Shown here one piece after another: positions 1 through 13,330 of a DNA stretch of 64,000 bases. The notes under the pieces were generated by a model. It was not told where the DNA came from. It saw nothing but the letters and a program-made list of their open reading frames with translations, and ran no database searches. Position 1 is the stretch's first letter, and every line of letters starts with the position of its first letter. Source of the DNA: Corbicula japonica (lineage: Eukaryota > Mollusca > Bivalvia > Venerida > Cyrenidae); the NCBI GenBank assembly GCA_038501625.1, contig JAZAYU010000009.1, positions 10,344,396 through 10,408,395 of the forward strand, in the 5' to 3' direction. A program made the position numbers and the translations under genes.

Positions 1-846
1 CTACAGCAAAACGGAGCACAGCTCTTAACCAAGCTAAAGGAAATTGGACAAAGAATGTGCGATGAAATGAATAATGAACTTCGGACAGATTTTAGACAGT
101 ATTTAGCAGCATGCATAATTTCTCATAGAGAGCTCAGAGACGGCACATGGTTTAACCTAATACATTCCGCGGAGATGAAGTTTTATAATCGACTAAATGG
201 CGGACGACCATTGAAAGTAACTGATCGATATATTCGATTCGATAGATATGTATTTCTATTGAACTATAAGGATAAAAATGGCAAAGACCAACACACAGAA
301 TCTCGACTTTTCGACCCATCTGGAACTCTACGCCAATACTTACATGAGGATGGAAACAAACAAGAATTAACCTTCACTGAAACAAATGAAGGATTTTTAG
401 CGGATATGAAGAGAGAATATAAGCGCAATTTTGGCGAACATGAAGATTACTATATTTGCGTCTTCTCCTACTTCATGCCTTGCACACAAGAGGAACATAA
501 TTGTGCCATGTTGCTTGGAAGCTTTGCTGAACTCACGAGGCAAAATATAATATTGTCTTATGAAATGCCTTATATGACAACTGACGAACTAAAGTCATCG
601 GATTTTATGGCATCTAAGTACATACAAATAATAAGACCTGAATGGATTCACTCCCTCAAACGCAATATTCAAGACAAACACTGGAGAAACTTGCCCCAGC
701 GCCACCAGGATCATCGGTCGCAATGGAATCGGACACCATTCTTCCAAAACACCCAACAACATTATCACAACTGGATTCGACAGCTTCAAGACCCGAGATT
801 TCCCGTATATCATGCGTACCACACATATCAGCGACCATTGTATTAG
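1..846 (+). CDS. Partial gene, candidate AID/APOBEC-like (cytidine deaminase fold) protein, 3' part
   Basis: The frame is open from base 1 to the TAG at 844-846, so the gene starts upstream of the window. The first in-frame ATG is at 55, and residues are counted from it (263 aa). A helical start is followed by strand-like YVFLLNY (65-71), then H80-T81-E82, a long linker, strand-like YYICVFSYFMPC (132-143), a helix starting with C150, and strand-like NIILSYEMPY (164-173). HxE followed by PC...C, then helix and strand, is the zinc and catalytic layout of the deaminase fold; FSYFMPC resembles the SWSPC block of APOBECs. Two departures are notable: the second cysteine pair is C-x6-C instead of C-x2-C, and HxE to PC is about 59 residues, longer than usual. 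The last 60 residues are rich in H, Q and Y and match nothing I know. The family call is inference. An uncharacterised mollusc protein is the alternative. A broken copy lies at 44,443-44,880. Confidence 0.5.
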   Translation, partial: LQQNGAQLLTKLKEIGQRMCDEMNNELRTDFRQYLAACIISHRELRDGTWFNLIHSAEMKFYNRLNGGRPLKVTDRYIRFDRYVFLLNYKDKNGKDQHTESRLFDPSGTLRQYLHEDGNKQELTFTETNEGFLADMKREYKRNFGEHEDYYICVFSYFMPCTQEEHNCAMLLGSFAELTRQNIILSYEMPYMTTDELKSSDFMASKYIQIIRPEWIHSLKRNIQDKHWRNLPQRHQDHRSQWNRTPFFQNTQQHYHNWIRQLQDPRFPVYHAYHTYQRPLY

Positions 847-1440
847 CAGTCATATTAAAATTACTTAAATAACATTCAAGATCTTTTAAATGGATGGTTT
901 TATGTTAAAGTCATGTTCTTGCATTGTTAACTTCATGAATATTTTATTCATTGATAGGATTTACTAATATTTAGTTTTATTTTAATTGGATTCCTTATTC
1001 ATGTGAAACTCAGTTTTGGAAGGTATGTTGTAAAAATACTTGTACACTTATTCTTTTCTTATTACATAAGTTGCAAAGATATTTTGTTGAAGTTGTGATT
1101 AGGTTTCTGTTTCTTCTCTTTCTTATTATATATGTTAATATTGATCGAACGATCCAGTGATAGATTGCTTGTTGATGGGTGTTTTTTTATGTTTCCATAG
1201 TTTTGATTGCTGTTCCTTTGTATGCCGTTAATAAATCTGATTAAAATAAGATCAACTCATTTGCTTGGATCTGTATATGCGCTTTTAATAGACTGGCTGA
1301 GGTCAAGGGCTGGTCGATCTGGGTCGGTATTGGCGCATGAGTGTGCCACAAAAAGCCCCAGTTAGTTTCGCTTACGTCCACTGGGTTTCGCTTGTGCGGG
1401 CTCTTGAAGCGGCGTTAGCATGAAACTTCGTTATGTTGCT
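847..1440. other. Downstream flank of the deaminase-like gene, shared with copy B
   Basis: No gene is seen. The sequence aligns by eye with 44,881-45,480 (shared stretches such as CTTGGATCTGTATATGCGC at 1,264), so it belongs to the duplicated segment. An AATAAA at about 1,230 could serve as the poly(A) signal of the gene ending at 846. Confidence 0.5.
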
Positions 1441-2815
1441 AACAATGCCGTCCTAGATCGCTAGCAGCCAGAATGTTGCCTTTTATATGACTTTTAACAT
1501 GAACATTTTCTAGAAACGTAACTGGTTGTCTAGATAGTTTTCACCAAAATAAAGTGGTAAACATAAAACTCTTCGTGATTGTTTTGTGCTTGCTGGTGGC
1601 AGAAAAATGTTGCAATCTTCCTATGACAAAAAAATTATTTTTTGATCGCTTTGTTTGTTTTCTCACTGTAAGAAGTTGAATATAGTATGATATAATAATA
1701 AGGATTTTTTTAAACAAAGGTTGAGATATAATAATAATGATTAATGAAAATGTTATGGCGCCAAACATTTCATCAAATCAGCTGCAATAAAGTATAAAAT
1801 GACTTCCAAAACTGTTCGTTCTTAGTTGTGACTTAAAATACACATGCACCATAATACTGTTTATTAGGAATAAATTCTTATAATAAAGATTAATTGCCTC
1901 AAGTTATTTGAAATTTTTAAAGTAGTGAAATATGCATATCAGGAATGGCCACATCCAGCATACACAGCCCCCCCCCCCCCATACAACCAAAAAGGAGAGA
2001 GGAGAAGAGATGATATTACTATAATCGGTCCCAATATTGACGCCACAAACAATTCACGAAAGTGAAAAATCCGAAGGGTTACGGCTTTGGAAAGGTCAGT
2101 GGCAATATGCCACTGGGGGTTTAAACCAGATTTTAGGGTGCACCAACCTTACACTTATCCAAACAGGTTGAAATATTCAAAACTTAAATGTAATCCATTT
2201 ACAAGTTCTTTTAGTTTTTATGTTTATTGTCCTAAACGCTATCCCCAAATGGATCGCATATATCTAACACAAACCAAAACCACCCCAATATTAAACAAAC
2301 ATTTAAAATCAGTGAAAAAGTAATGGTCTCACAGATTGTTGTTTGGGCGAATTATGTGACAAAATAGTAATTAGCAAAGAATAAAAATGTATGTTATGTA
2401 TCTATCGATATCGTACGAGTATTTGATGACGTTCCGATAAGTTCATTTGATCGCTAGTGAGTCACTTACATGTATAGATATTGTTAATCGGAATTTCCTA
2501 TAGATAATCCAGATTGCCTAATCATTTTAAAAGGCTATATAAAGTTTTTTGAAATATAACACCGCGTTGCCTTGTACTAAATATATATTTACACTAGAAC
2601 ATGTACCCTCAATAATGGCAACTTTCTTGCATTTTCCCATGCCATTCATTATGTATTGTAAAAGTCCCATGTACTCGAAAACTCGATATACGTATATGGA
2701 AATGCGTGTAACAGCCCACGCCGCCTAGCACCGGGTTAAGCGCTACTCAATACATGTATTTACACAAGTAAACGGCACAATTTTAATCCATTACAATTGA
2801 AGGTGTGCACTATGG
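1441..2815. other. Segment present in copy A but not copy B
   Basis: Alignment with copy B is lost near 1,440 and resumes near 2,816, where B (about 45,555) continues without a gap. The roughly 1.4 kb between is therefore an insertion in A or a deletion in B. It holds a run of 13 C (about 1,968-1,980) and no convincing coding frame. No terminal repeats were recognised. Confidence 0.4.
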
Positions 2816-5720
2816 CAGTTATCATTGAGCTTCCAATACCCTATTTAAGGTCAGATTTAAATGAAGAAATGAATACTTCTTTCTCTGTGTTTACTTTGCC
2901 TGCTCAGTGTAGATTTATTATGATATAGTTATCCAGGACACACTAAAACATTAGGGATTATCATCTACTTCATAAATGCGTTGTTATGTGAAACATCCAA
3001 AAACAATATTTGCATGCCGTCAACACGGTTATGTGGTGTCTAGTTAGAATGCTCGCGTTGTATGCTTATGCTCTCTTGTTCTTTCTGTTGTGTAGCTGTA
3101 TGAGGAGCTGTAATGTCAGCTTGTGGCTTTTACTGGCATTTTCACATTTTTGAATGAATATGGGGGATTTTAAATGTGTACAAGAAAATAAGGTGAAGAT
3201 GATGAGCCACCATGTTCAAACACGATGTTTATCTTCATTTGGTTTATCGTTTATCGTGGACTGTTTCCTAATTTATATTTTATTTATCCTTCAATAAATG
3301 CTTAACTTGTCTTTATAACTTTCAAGTCTTCGTTAATGCTAACTTTCGCAATTCTAAAGTTTGCTTTTAATCCAAACACATTAACCACTTGTTATCTTAA
3401 CATTTTGTTTACACGTACTGAAAGACTGGGACAAATTGAGATTTTCAATATTTTAATTTCCAATTTATTCATAGATAACCGATATGTAAAACTACTAACT
3501 TTAGAAAATAACATAATCGTATCTTTAAACCCCAAAGGACTAATTTGCTCTGGCGTTCTCCGCTTCAATGTGTCATCCGCTCAGGTTATTTTTTTCATTA
3601 ATGGTTTTTGTGAGATATTTTGAACTGTGTCTTTTTTTTGTTATCTTTTATCCCGCTGTGTGGAGAGAAAGGGGCTGTTTATTCTAAAGTTGTCCTTCAT
3701 AATATGCAAAGTTAGCTAAGCACATTTCCGAATTAATATCAGACCACAATCTATAAATATTTCAAATCACCAGTGAACACGGCAATGCATGATATCTCCT
3801 GTAAACGTAAGGGTTGGTTTTACTTGATTCTGAAAGTCCAAATGGCTTCAGATAGATTTAGGATATTTGTTTATAATTGTTTTCAGAAAATAGATACGAA
3901 GGTAACGATTTTTAAAGAAAGCGCGGAAAATCTTCCTGTTTGAAACATTGTTGTCATAGATTCTTACAAAGTAACAACGTAATTTTGCATGCATGTTCTT
4001 CCGTTATATAAATGAAGGCTTTATTGTTGATGAGTCCGTCGAAATATTAACGCTTCCGAATGGCATGAAAAGAATAGCACAATAATAGTTTATTAATCCA
4101 GTTATGGGGTAATACACAGGGACATATTGTATAATTATAATAAACACATATTTGCAAGTTTCAACAAAATATAAAAAAATCAAATAAAGATGTTAATAAT
4201 AACAAAGCTTAACTGGCATAAGTCTGAACACAAATAACATAGGTCATAACAGAAACTTAAAAGGCACAAGCAATGACAAAATATTTGTGAATTTTTAAGG
4301 GTCGAACAAATACCTTGTGAAGATGTTTAAGAATATGTTCTTTCATAATACAGTATATATTCTTAATAGAAATGTGCCAAAACTGGTTAGTAATACATCA
4401 TCTTGATTTTCATATGACATAAGCCATACACATTTCTGAGCATTAAACAACTACTCAAAATTCTTATTAATATCAAATATATTTTCAAAGAAGGGGTTTC
4501 TACTAGTATCAAACTTATTGCAAGACATTGAAAAGTAAATTTCATCTTCAACTTAATTATAAAAAAAACTGCGTTGATATGCTGGAATTTCTGAGATATT
4601 TAACACCACTTTGTCTTATACAAGAGTACTAGTTTTTATTTTACCACAGTCGATATGTTTTTGTTTGAAATTGGTGTTTCATGATTATTCGAGTTTTTCA
4701 AAATATGTTTCACACAAGCTACACTGCCTGGCTTACTTTGCTTTCAAAAGCAGCTGACAACAAATTGCTAACCTTCCCTCTAACAAGTCTAAATTGTGTT
4801 ACAAATAACCTCTGTCAATACAAATTGGATACCAACCAAGTTGGCATAATACGCATCATTAGAGTCAGTTAATGTACTCCAAGAATATATGATATTTTAG
4901 ATAACGTAAATTACCACAATACATCTTTTCAAATGACTTTAACAATGTATAATTTGATTTTTACAACTGATAAATTGAAATTAGCTGTAACCCAAATCTC
5001 ACTAATATCAGAAGTTTTGCCCTTATGGGTGGTCGAAGAGATTAATTATATAATTATAGATGCCTACCAAATATCCTACCTATCTTAAAGCTAGGCTTTA
5101 AAGCTCTTTTATACATATCTTGTTTACAGTAACTGTTTGTGAAATGCTTAACCCTAGAATTCGAAGATATATCAATAGCTTGGTCATCTGCTTGACCTTC
5201 TGCCTGCAGATCATTTACTTATTTCCAATATTCAGATGGGTCGCTGTCATGTAAGTTATCCTACTTTGTGATGAGATTTGTGTTGAAGATATATCATTAC
5301 ATTTTTTTTCTTACAACATTTCCTATATATTTTTCTAAATTTAAAGAAAGACCCTCTAACCTTTGGTTATATGGGTGTTTGGAATATTATAAACTACGAC
5401 GTAACAACTCCTTTCTCATAATGATAAGATCACTATCAAGTGTAAGAGAGAGACAATGCTTTAAATGCAGTATTAAAATTTCAGTTAATATACATATATA
5501 ATAAAAAATAATAAAATTCACTACAGCATCGTGACATGTTGCGCAATAGGACAAAATAATACAATGGCGCCAAATATAGTTTTTCTACTTCAATTACGGA
5601 TAAACATGTTATTTTCAACTATTATAATTTGTTTGTGCCTTGTGTTAATATTGTTTTAAAATGTACTGTTTTAACAAGACGACATGAACCTGGGTATGAG
5701 GCTTTTTTGTCACCTTTATA
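2816..5720. other. Non-coding part of the duplicated segment (copy A)
   Basis: Bases 2,816-3,600 match 45,555-46,344, and 3,600-5,720 match 50,506-53,235. The two blocks are contiguous here but about 4.2 kb apart in copy B. Open frames of up to 95 codons are not conserved in the other copy, so I do not call a gene. Confidence 0.5.
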
Positions 5721-6940
5721 CACTAGTCAAAAGTTCTAAGTGCACACTTGATAAATGTTAATTTTTCCAATAATTTGATTGAATCTTTCAAAATAGTGTA
5801 AATTACAATGAAGAAGAATCAATATTCTATTAAAGCACACCAAAAATTTTAAGTCTGCTTAACCAGATTAAAAAATAATAATAATTTAGCTCACTTGTTC
5901 TTAGAAAGAAATTCTCAAGTTAATTATCATTGCATCGGCTTTCATTTGTGATCGTTTTCTCATCTCTGTATAATTTAAATTTCACGCAGATTTAAAGGAA
6001 ATACTGTAGTTTGCCATTCCATTGCACTGAAATAGCTTTCTGTAGCTTTGTAATGGTCTGCTGGGCACGATGCGCCAACATACTCAACTTTATTTTATCC
6101 ATAACGTTTTTACAGGATTTCAAAGAGAAAATTCCTTTGTTCACACAATGTTTTGTGCCAAAAGTTTTTGAATTGTCTAGCAGTTTGGGATGATACAATT
6201 TTCTATGATAGATGTGTAACAGCCTTTCCAAACGAAAAAAATGTATTCATTTCGGTAAAATTGACCAGTTTTCGGATACGCCTTTTGACCGAATAAGCGT
6301 CATTTTCGAATAATTCGATATTGAAGTTTATTGAATTTCTATAAATTTTAGTTTTAAATTTTTATTTATTGGACACTTATCCAACAAATTTTACACTAAT
6401 TTTTTCGAGTTTACGTTGTTTTACGTAAATATTTAATGACGTAATTGAGTAACATCAGCGTTCAACGTAAGCAACGTAATCAATCTAGAAAAAAATATCG
6501 TTTGATTTTCTTCTTAAATTAATAAAATATGCAAAATAAGGTATTTCTTTTGCATTTACGAAAACCGTCAAGATTTCTTTACAACAAATTTGAAGTTGTG
6601 CCTGTGTAAAGAATTTTGACGGCAATGTCGTTGTCTGCTGACGTCAACCGTTCCATGGTTACAATTTGTTGGTGTGTTTTTCGTGTTTGTCTTGAGTCGG
6701 TGAACATGTGAAAAACAAAAACGATTGTAAAAAAATAAATTTCGCTTGCCGCACGGGGATAATGCATAAAAAGCGTATGCCGACGTGGATGACGTAAAAC
6801 GTAAAACATATGCACGGTTTTCAAAAAATTATTGTTGTTTGATCATTATTAACTTTAAGTCAAACTTTCATTCAATTTGAATAAGTTTATTTTAAGATAT
6901 TCAAAATTGAAAAGTGTGCACTTAGAACTTTTGACCAGTG
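5721..6940. mobile_element. Non-autonomous DNA transposon with 29-bp terminal inverted repeats, Tc1/mariner-like ends
   Basis: The left end, starting CACTAGTCAAAAGTTCTAAG, is the reverse complement of the right end over 29 bp with one mismatch. TA/TATA flanks both sides, consistent with a TA target duplication, and the CAAAAGT block is typical of Tc1/mariner ends. The 1,220-bp interior has only short open frames with no recognisable DDE transposase. Copy B at about 53,230 reads straight through the site, giving an empty allele and showing insertion after the duplication. Superfamily assignment is inference. Confidence 0.75.
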
Positions 6941-8203
6941 TATATACGGCTGAAGTAACTGACATGCCGGCAAGTGGCGCCCATAGGCAAATATTTGGTT
7001 ATAACAAGATCTCGAATGTGATTGGAGATATAACGCAGTGTTACCGACATCTGACTTTCTGACACAAAATCAACAAAGAATTTAAGTACATGTACATTTA
7101 AACATAATTAAACCTGTACTTAGGCAACCGTCGGATCATAACCTGCCAGTTTAATCAAGGAAATCAAACTGCGCAGTAGTCGTTTTCCCCGTAGTTGTAT
7201 GAACAGCGTGGACCGAGAAATCTGTTCCTCCAAAACGTAGGTAGACTTCGGCTGAACCTACATTTCCATCATCGTCCGTGCAATCAACAATGATATGCCC
7301 AAGCGAAAAACATCCAGGTTCATCAACAAAAACTGGATTGGGATTCTTTGATGCGAAAAGTCTCAACGTAAATAGTAAAGCCCTTTCGAGGAGATAATTT
7401 CATTTGTGTCGACTGGGTTTCGGGCACAACTTTTTGACGTATCGTTACCAATTTATCAAACGTTCCTCAAACTTTCCTTTCTCCGTCTAAAATTTCCATT
7501 CTATGCATTGGGTAAACCTGCTCATTATACAGAGCATTTATTTTGACTCCATATGTGTACTGACTCAATCTTGCAGTAATATCTTTGTTATTATGACCGT
7601 AAATCACAGCCCCTCTCAGAACTGATAAACCAGCCTCAGCAGGTAGCAGAACACGTTTCTCTGGAAAAGCAGATCTGACTGCTTCAAACAACATCACCGA
7701 CTCCGAATATCCACCGACCATAAGGACCGTATCAGTTCCCTTTACTTCTTTCTGAAGTATTGTCTTCAAGTGACCAATTATTGCATCAGTACTCTGGTCG
7801 AAGCAGGTTTTAATTATTGTGCTATCAATTAAAACTTTGTCTGCCATAAAATTGACCAGTCCGGTCAGGTCTGGATCAAGCTTTACTTTATCCATTATGG
7901 TTTTACCGTATAAGTTCTTGAATACGTCGGATAAGGCCACGGGGACTTTCACTTTAATTTTCCCCGTTTGAGAGGGTGTAATGCCTCGTTTCTTCACATC
8001 AAATTCTCGCTGGAGGTCAAGATAATCATCCATATGGTCATTTTTTAATGTCTGCATAACTTATTTTCCTAAAAGTGAATCAAGAAAGGCGAAGAACGCT
8101 TTATCCACGGACTTCCCGCCCTAGTTTCCACCATTTGCGGCATGAATTTCTTCCAGCCTACCGTCCCGTGCAACCTCGTGTACAATGATATCGATTGTTC
8201 CTC

Positions 8204-9749
8204 ATAATAAAAGAAAACGTGTGTTGTTGTTATATTTTGTCAATGATTTATGTTTGATAATTAACTTATATTAACATCTTCATAGTCAAGATACTTTAAG
8301 AGTATCTGACAACGTACAGCCACTTCAAAGTTTACAAGAAAATATAAATAAGCATGAAAGAAGGTGGCATTTTTTGCAAATCAAGTCAATTAATTGGGTT
8401 ATATTATATAACAGAATGATGATACTTTGTGTTTTAATTTGCAACCACATGATTGTATAAGACAGAACGTACCCAGCTCAAATATCCAAAGTGTACTTTT
8501 GATGATGTATCTAATCGTAGATTGTACTTTACTTCTATATAAATGCATTTTGTGGTTTCAGGCAACACATGTGTTGCCTGCTTTCTAAAAGTTGAAATTA
8601 GGGTCAATGTTTATAATATCGGTATGTTAAAAAAAGTTGCATTCCAATACCAAGTTACAACCCAAACCTAGTTTTGATAGAAATAAATTGTAAAGTCATA
8701 TAACTCATACGATAATCATTCACGATTTATCACGCTTATGATGTGAAGTAGCTATGTTGATATAATATACCAAGCAAAAATGAAAACTTACCTTTTCATA
8801 AATTTAAAAAAAAATAAGTGCTATACTTTATGCTTAATTTAATTTGTGGTAATAGCACGTAACTGGACATTCAATAAATCGAATAAAAAATGAAGGGTTT
8901 TTTCACAGAGGTCAAGGTTATCTGCTCTTTTCTAAATAATGATGAGAGAGATATTACTAAACATTGAAGTCTTAAACAAATATTTTAACAAAGATAGAAG
9001 TTCATGGCATGTACAGAAGGAAAAAAAGCACAATATTTGAAGTCCACTAATGCAAAGAAATATGAAACAAAATCTAAGTCTTAATTTGCCACAACCTAAT
9101 GCATTTTTTTCATGTTTTTCTTTTTTTTTTAACCGGTAGATACTATAACGACCACTTCATATTGATAATAAAATTTTTCAAGATATTTGCATTCACTGAC
9201 ATCATTTATGTAATAGGAGTTCCCCTTGTTATTTGGTCAATTTGTCATTTTGGTTCAGTATATATTCAAAGTATTGCGCAAGTAGGACAGTATCTTTAAA
9301 GATACCATTTTGTTTCCTGATTACAGTAATATTATTGTTGAAAGGAAGCATAACTCAGAAAAAGTAATCGTGAGTTATTATTCTGGTTAAAAAACACTAA
9401 GTTTCTGGTTAAAGTCAATTCCGTTACACATTAAAAGGACAAAAATGTTTTCTCGCAAAATAGCCTAAAGGAAATTAAAGTTGCATAGGACCATTTTTAA
9501 AAGTTGAAAACATTTAACAAAAAGATAACCACGGGGTTGCCGCCTTGGGACAGATAGTGACAAAACAAATTTGCCACTACATCTAATGCTTAAACCAGGT
9601 TTTATGGTAATCGAACGTTACATTTGCCCGCCAGTTTCTAAAGATCCAAATAACATAGGCACCAGCGAATCAACTCGAGAGTAATATTGTTAAAACATGG
9701 AGTACCAAAGCTATGACTTTTTCGAAGACTTATTATAATAAACACATAC
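8204..9749. other. Intron 5 of the copy A HSP70-12 pseudogene
   Basis: No gene is seen. At 1.5 kb it is longer than the matching intron in copy B (562 bp), so sequence was gained here or lost there. Bases 9,530-9,650 faintly resemble 2,085-2,155 (TTAAACCAG and similar short blocks), possibly a degraded dispersed repeat. Confidence 0.4.
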
Positions 9750-11710
9750 CCCCAGCATCGATCACCATGTATCTAGCACCCGGTTCAAACGCCGACAGTG
9801 TCGCCTTAGCATCTTCCGATTCCTTCTGTTTCTGAATAGCGACATGCTTGCAGTACAGAGACGCTGCTTCGGGCTCTAAAGCTATCAGTAGATTCGATGA
9901 CTTTATTCCAGCCTGTAAATTATCAAAACTTTTTATAGACCCTCAAAATCACATCAAATATACTACTCAAAATTTGTAAAGGGCCACTTATGTAGTCTGA
10001 ATTTATTATTGTTCATGCTAAAATTTTGAACAGTTCATGATACATTAAGTTTTGTTTGTATTTTTTATTGGATAAAACCCATGAAATAATCATGAGTTGA
10101 ATTATTGAACTGACACATGAAGGTAAAATTATCAAAGCGGGAAAACTTACAGACTAAGTGGCCCTTATCAAACTGAGTAGTATTTTATAAATTGCATTTC
10201 AAATAACAGAGGAAGTACGAGCATCACTAAATCTCAGATTAGCGATTAATTGTGCTACCGCCAGAAACCCCCTCCCTTGCCCACGAAAATAACACTGATA
10301 CAGGTGATCATTTACTCTCATTAAGATACAGATTCTGCATGGCGATCTCTGCGACCTCCTGACATATTTTTACATAACTGTTGACTGAACACTCTTTTTT
10401 ACCTAATTCATACCTAATTCATTCTACCTTTAACGGTTTAAGTATTGCGCTAACGCATCAGATTACCTCAACTGCACACTTCCTCATAAACTGCTTTGCG
10501 CGGATATCCCAAATCGCAGGCACTGTCAGAACCCACTGTTTTTCATCATCCTCTAACATTGAGAGAACTTTTTTGCCAGCTTCCTCTATAAGATCATCTT
10601 TCAAATATCTAATAACCATGGCGAATACACGTATAGCCGGCAACTACTTTCCTTTGTCATCCTCTAGGACTGTCGTTCTTTGCAAATCCTGTTGAATATG
10701 TAAAACGAAAATCGATTTTTAGGTTCACCAGCAAATGTGAAATTTTTGGTAAAAAAGACAAAAAAAGTAACCCGCTTATTTCTGTTCTAAAACGATTGAC
10801 GTTTCTGTTTTTAAACAATTGGTATTGATTCCAAAACCTTATAAACAATAAGTAAACGTAATAAAACGAAGTACAAGTTCATGTCATTATTTTTGTAGGA
10901 AGTAAAATACTAAAATATGTGTAAACATTCTATTATGTTACTTAGAATTGAGATCATGCTTACCTGATTCTGATATAGCAGCATCTTGAAGTGCTGAAAG
11001 TAGTAGTATGTTCGATATTCTCCTGTGTCTACTAACTCGGCATACTTATTCTCAGCTTCATAACCAAATGCTTCCAGTGAACAGCCATCCGGGTTGACAA
11101 GTACAGTGGTTGGAGCCTTACTGGACATTTGGTTTCCACCGCACCTGTTATAAAGTAAACTGGATATTGTACAACTGGTTCCGGATCACAGTTTGTAACC
11201 GAACAGGTTCAAATGACCTTTTTGCACTAAGATGATTATTAAAATGTAGCTCAATTAACTTTATTGATTTTTCGGCGTTAGCTGTCTAAGCTCACTTTTG
11301 ACCTAGTTTTTCGACCAATGAAATGTTGTAAATAATACTCGTATTCTCTTATTATGCAGAGGGAAAATGAAATAAACTATTTCGATTGGTAGCTATTTAC
11401 ACCAGAGAGGCATCTAGCAGGCTGGAGAGGTATCTAGTGGGATTTTATTATTATGCAGCGGAAAAATCAAATAGATTAATTAGATTGGTTGTTAGTGGGT
11501 GTTGTACTGGAGGAAAACATATTTACGATTTAAGTAACCAGTTAAGTCAATATTGATGGCTTAAATACAATATTATATGGAATATTCTTGGGTGTCACTT
11601 GCATACAATACACAGTGTAAAACGAAAGAGAAGTGTAGATATTCCTAGTTCTTACTGGTTCCTTTCTAGTTCCTTTGATACTGATTGTTAATTTCAAGTT
11701 CGTAAGACAA

Positions 11711-11782
11711 GTTCATTGTAGTGTAATGGCTAACACTCTCGCCTCTCAAGCGGTGGTCCCGGGTTCAATACTCAGGACGGAC
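11711..11782 (+). pseudogene. tRNA-Glu(CTC)-like pseudogene or SINE head
   Basis: There is an A-box-like TAGTGTAATGG at 11,719, an anticodon loop CTCTCAA with anticodon CTC, a T-loop GGTTCAA and a T-run (pol III terminator) just after. The acceptor stem does not pair and the T stem has a mismatch, so it is unlikely to make a working tRNA. It lies in intron 2 of the HSP70-12 pseudogene on the opposite strand. No matching tRNA-like sequence was seen in copy B. Confidence 0.45.
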
Positions 11783-12699
11783 ACTTTTTTTTAAACTTAA
11801 TATACGTAAAAGTTGGTAGATTTCGCTCTTGTTATTATTTATATTTATTAAATTTCAAGGACATTTATTCATCTTGAATTCTCACTCTACACGAGGTATT
11901 TTATTGAAACTAAATATTTTGCTTCTTTAATCGACTTGTTATCACTGTATGATCAAAAATTGTTGCAACAGCTTCAACATTTTTTTTCTGAAAGACACTT
12001 TCAATAAATTTATGAGTTGTAATGATTCGCGGTCGCTTAATCTCTAAGTCATACTAAGAAGGCAGAGAGGGTTCGTCAACAGCTATAACAAATAAAATAA
12101 AATAACTAAACTGTGTCTGCTTTGCCTCTCTGTATTTCTTTCTTTCTTATATACATGTATATATAAATCTTTTCCATCAACGCCGTTTATCTTTTTTAAA
12201 AATATTTCTTGTTCATAATTAACTTACTAGATTTGCAAGTGCGTGTTCACATGAGTGATGTTTGATTAGCATTTGTGATTAAGGGTATTTTATGTTCTCT
12301 TTACTTTGTCTTTGAGTCTCTAGTCTTTTGATTTTTTTTACAAAAAAAGCATTTTATTATAATTTTAAACGAGTATCTGCATTACCATTATTGTTGTATA
12401 ATCCACTGAAATTCGGAAAGCGGCGGTTCTTTATCCGAGGAATAAGCTGCAACTTTGACTAGAACTAGTTATATGCATTTTTATTGCTGCCCATGAACAA
12501 GCTCAACAAACAGCCTGCAATATCTTCATATTTGTCGTGTTCGGTGGATTTCAACGTTTCAATTTTCTAAATTTCCACAGTAATCAAATAAATTTCAATT
12601 ACAAAACAAATAACTATTAACATCGCATTCAAGAGATATGTTAATGCAATGCAACATTGTCAAACAATGTCCTCTGACGGTTATGACATGAAAACATGA

Positions 12700-13330
12700 T
12701 GCCAAATAAAATGTGACCTTTACACTGAACATATTTGACAGAGTATTGGGCTCTGCAAAACGAGGCCAACCAACAATTGTGCCATTGACCCTTAACCTAT
12801 TTGACAGTGTCTGCACATCTTCTCAACGAGTAGAACACATGTTCCTAGTGATTTTACACCTTTCAGTCGATCTAGGGAGCAGAACACGAAATTTGGTAGC
12901 CCTTAGTGTAAATTTTGACCTACATGACCGCGTTTGAATTAGCGCATTGCATTATAAGCATTTTTCCAAAATAACTTCAAAATCATTGAAGAAGGTGTTG
13001 CCAAATGGAGCGGACGCAACCACATCAAGAAGCCATTTGACATTCATTCCATAAGCATAAAGCGTAACTTTGACCTTGAACATGTATAAACAGATACTGG
13101 CTTCTGCAAAATGTCTTAATGAAGTAAACATTTTGTCAAGTTATCGTGTTGTTGTTGTGTTGTTTTTTTTTTGTTTTTTTTTATTATAATTCAGTGGACT
13201 TCAGATACGGAACTGCCACACAAAAACAAACATGAAGGACCCAAAGGTGTGACTTTGACTTCGAATCTGATATACCGGGTTTTGTTTTCTGTCCATCGTC
13301 TCGATGAAGGGGAGTTTGCATCAAGTTGTT
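12700..13330. repeat. Diverged ~180-bp tandem repeats in HSP70-12 intron 2 (copy A)
   Basis: Phrases of the type 'tgaccttnnacatnnnnnacagnnattgg-ctctgcaaaa' recur roughly every 180 bp (about 12,715, 12,890, 13,070 and 13,250). The matching intron of copy B (59,585-60,440) has the same pattern, so the array predates the duplication. Units are too diverged for exact boundaries. Confidence 0.45.

Noticed and set aside
595..872. Alternative plus and minus frames overlapping the end of the deaminase-like gene
   Set aside because: They lack upstream continuity. The +1 frame looks protein-like but would need a frameshift, and in copy B the equivalent sequence is a pseudogene and cannot decide it.
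5992..6824. Transposase gene within the 5,721-6,940 element
   Set aside because: Frames of 60-81 codons show no DDE/D or HTH motif; the element appears non-autonomous.
11711..11782. Functional tRNA-Glu gene
   Set aside because: The acceptor stem ends do not pair and the T stem is mismatched; listed as a pseudogene or SINE head instead.
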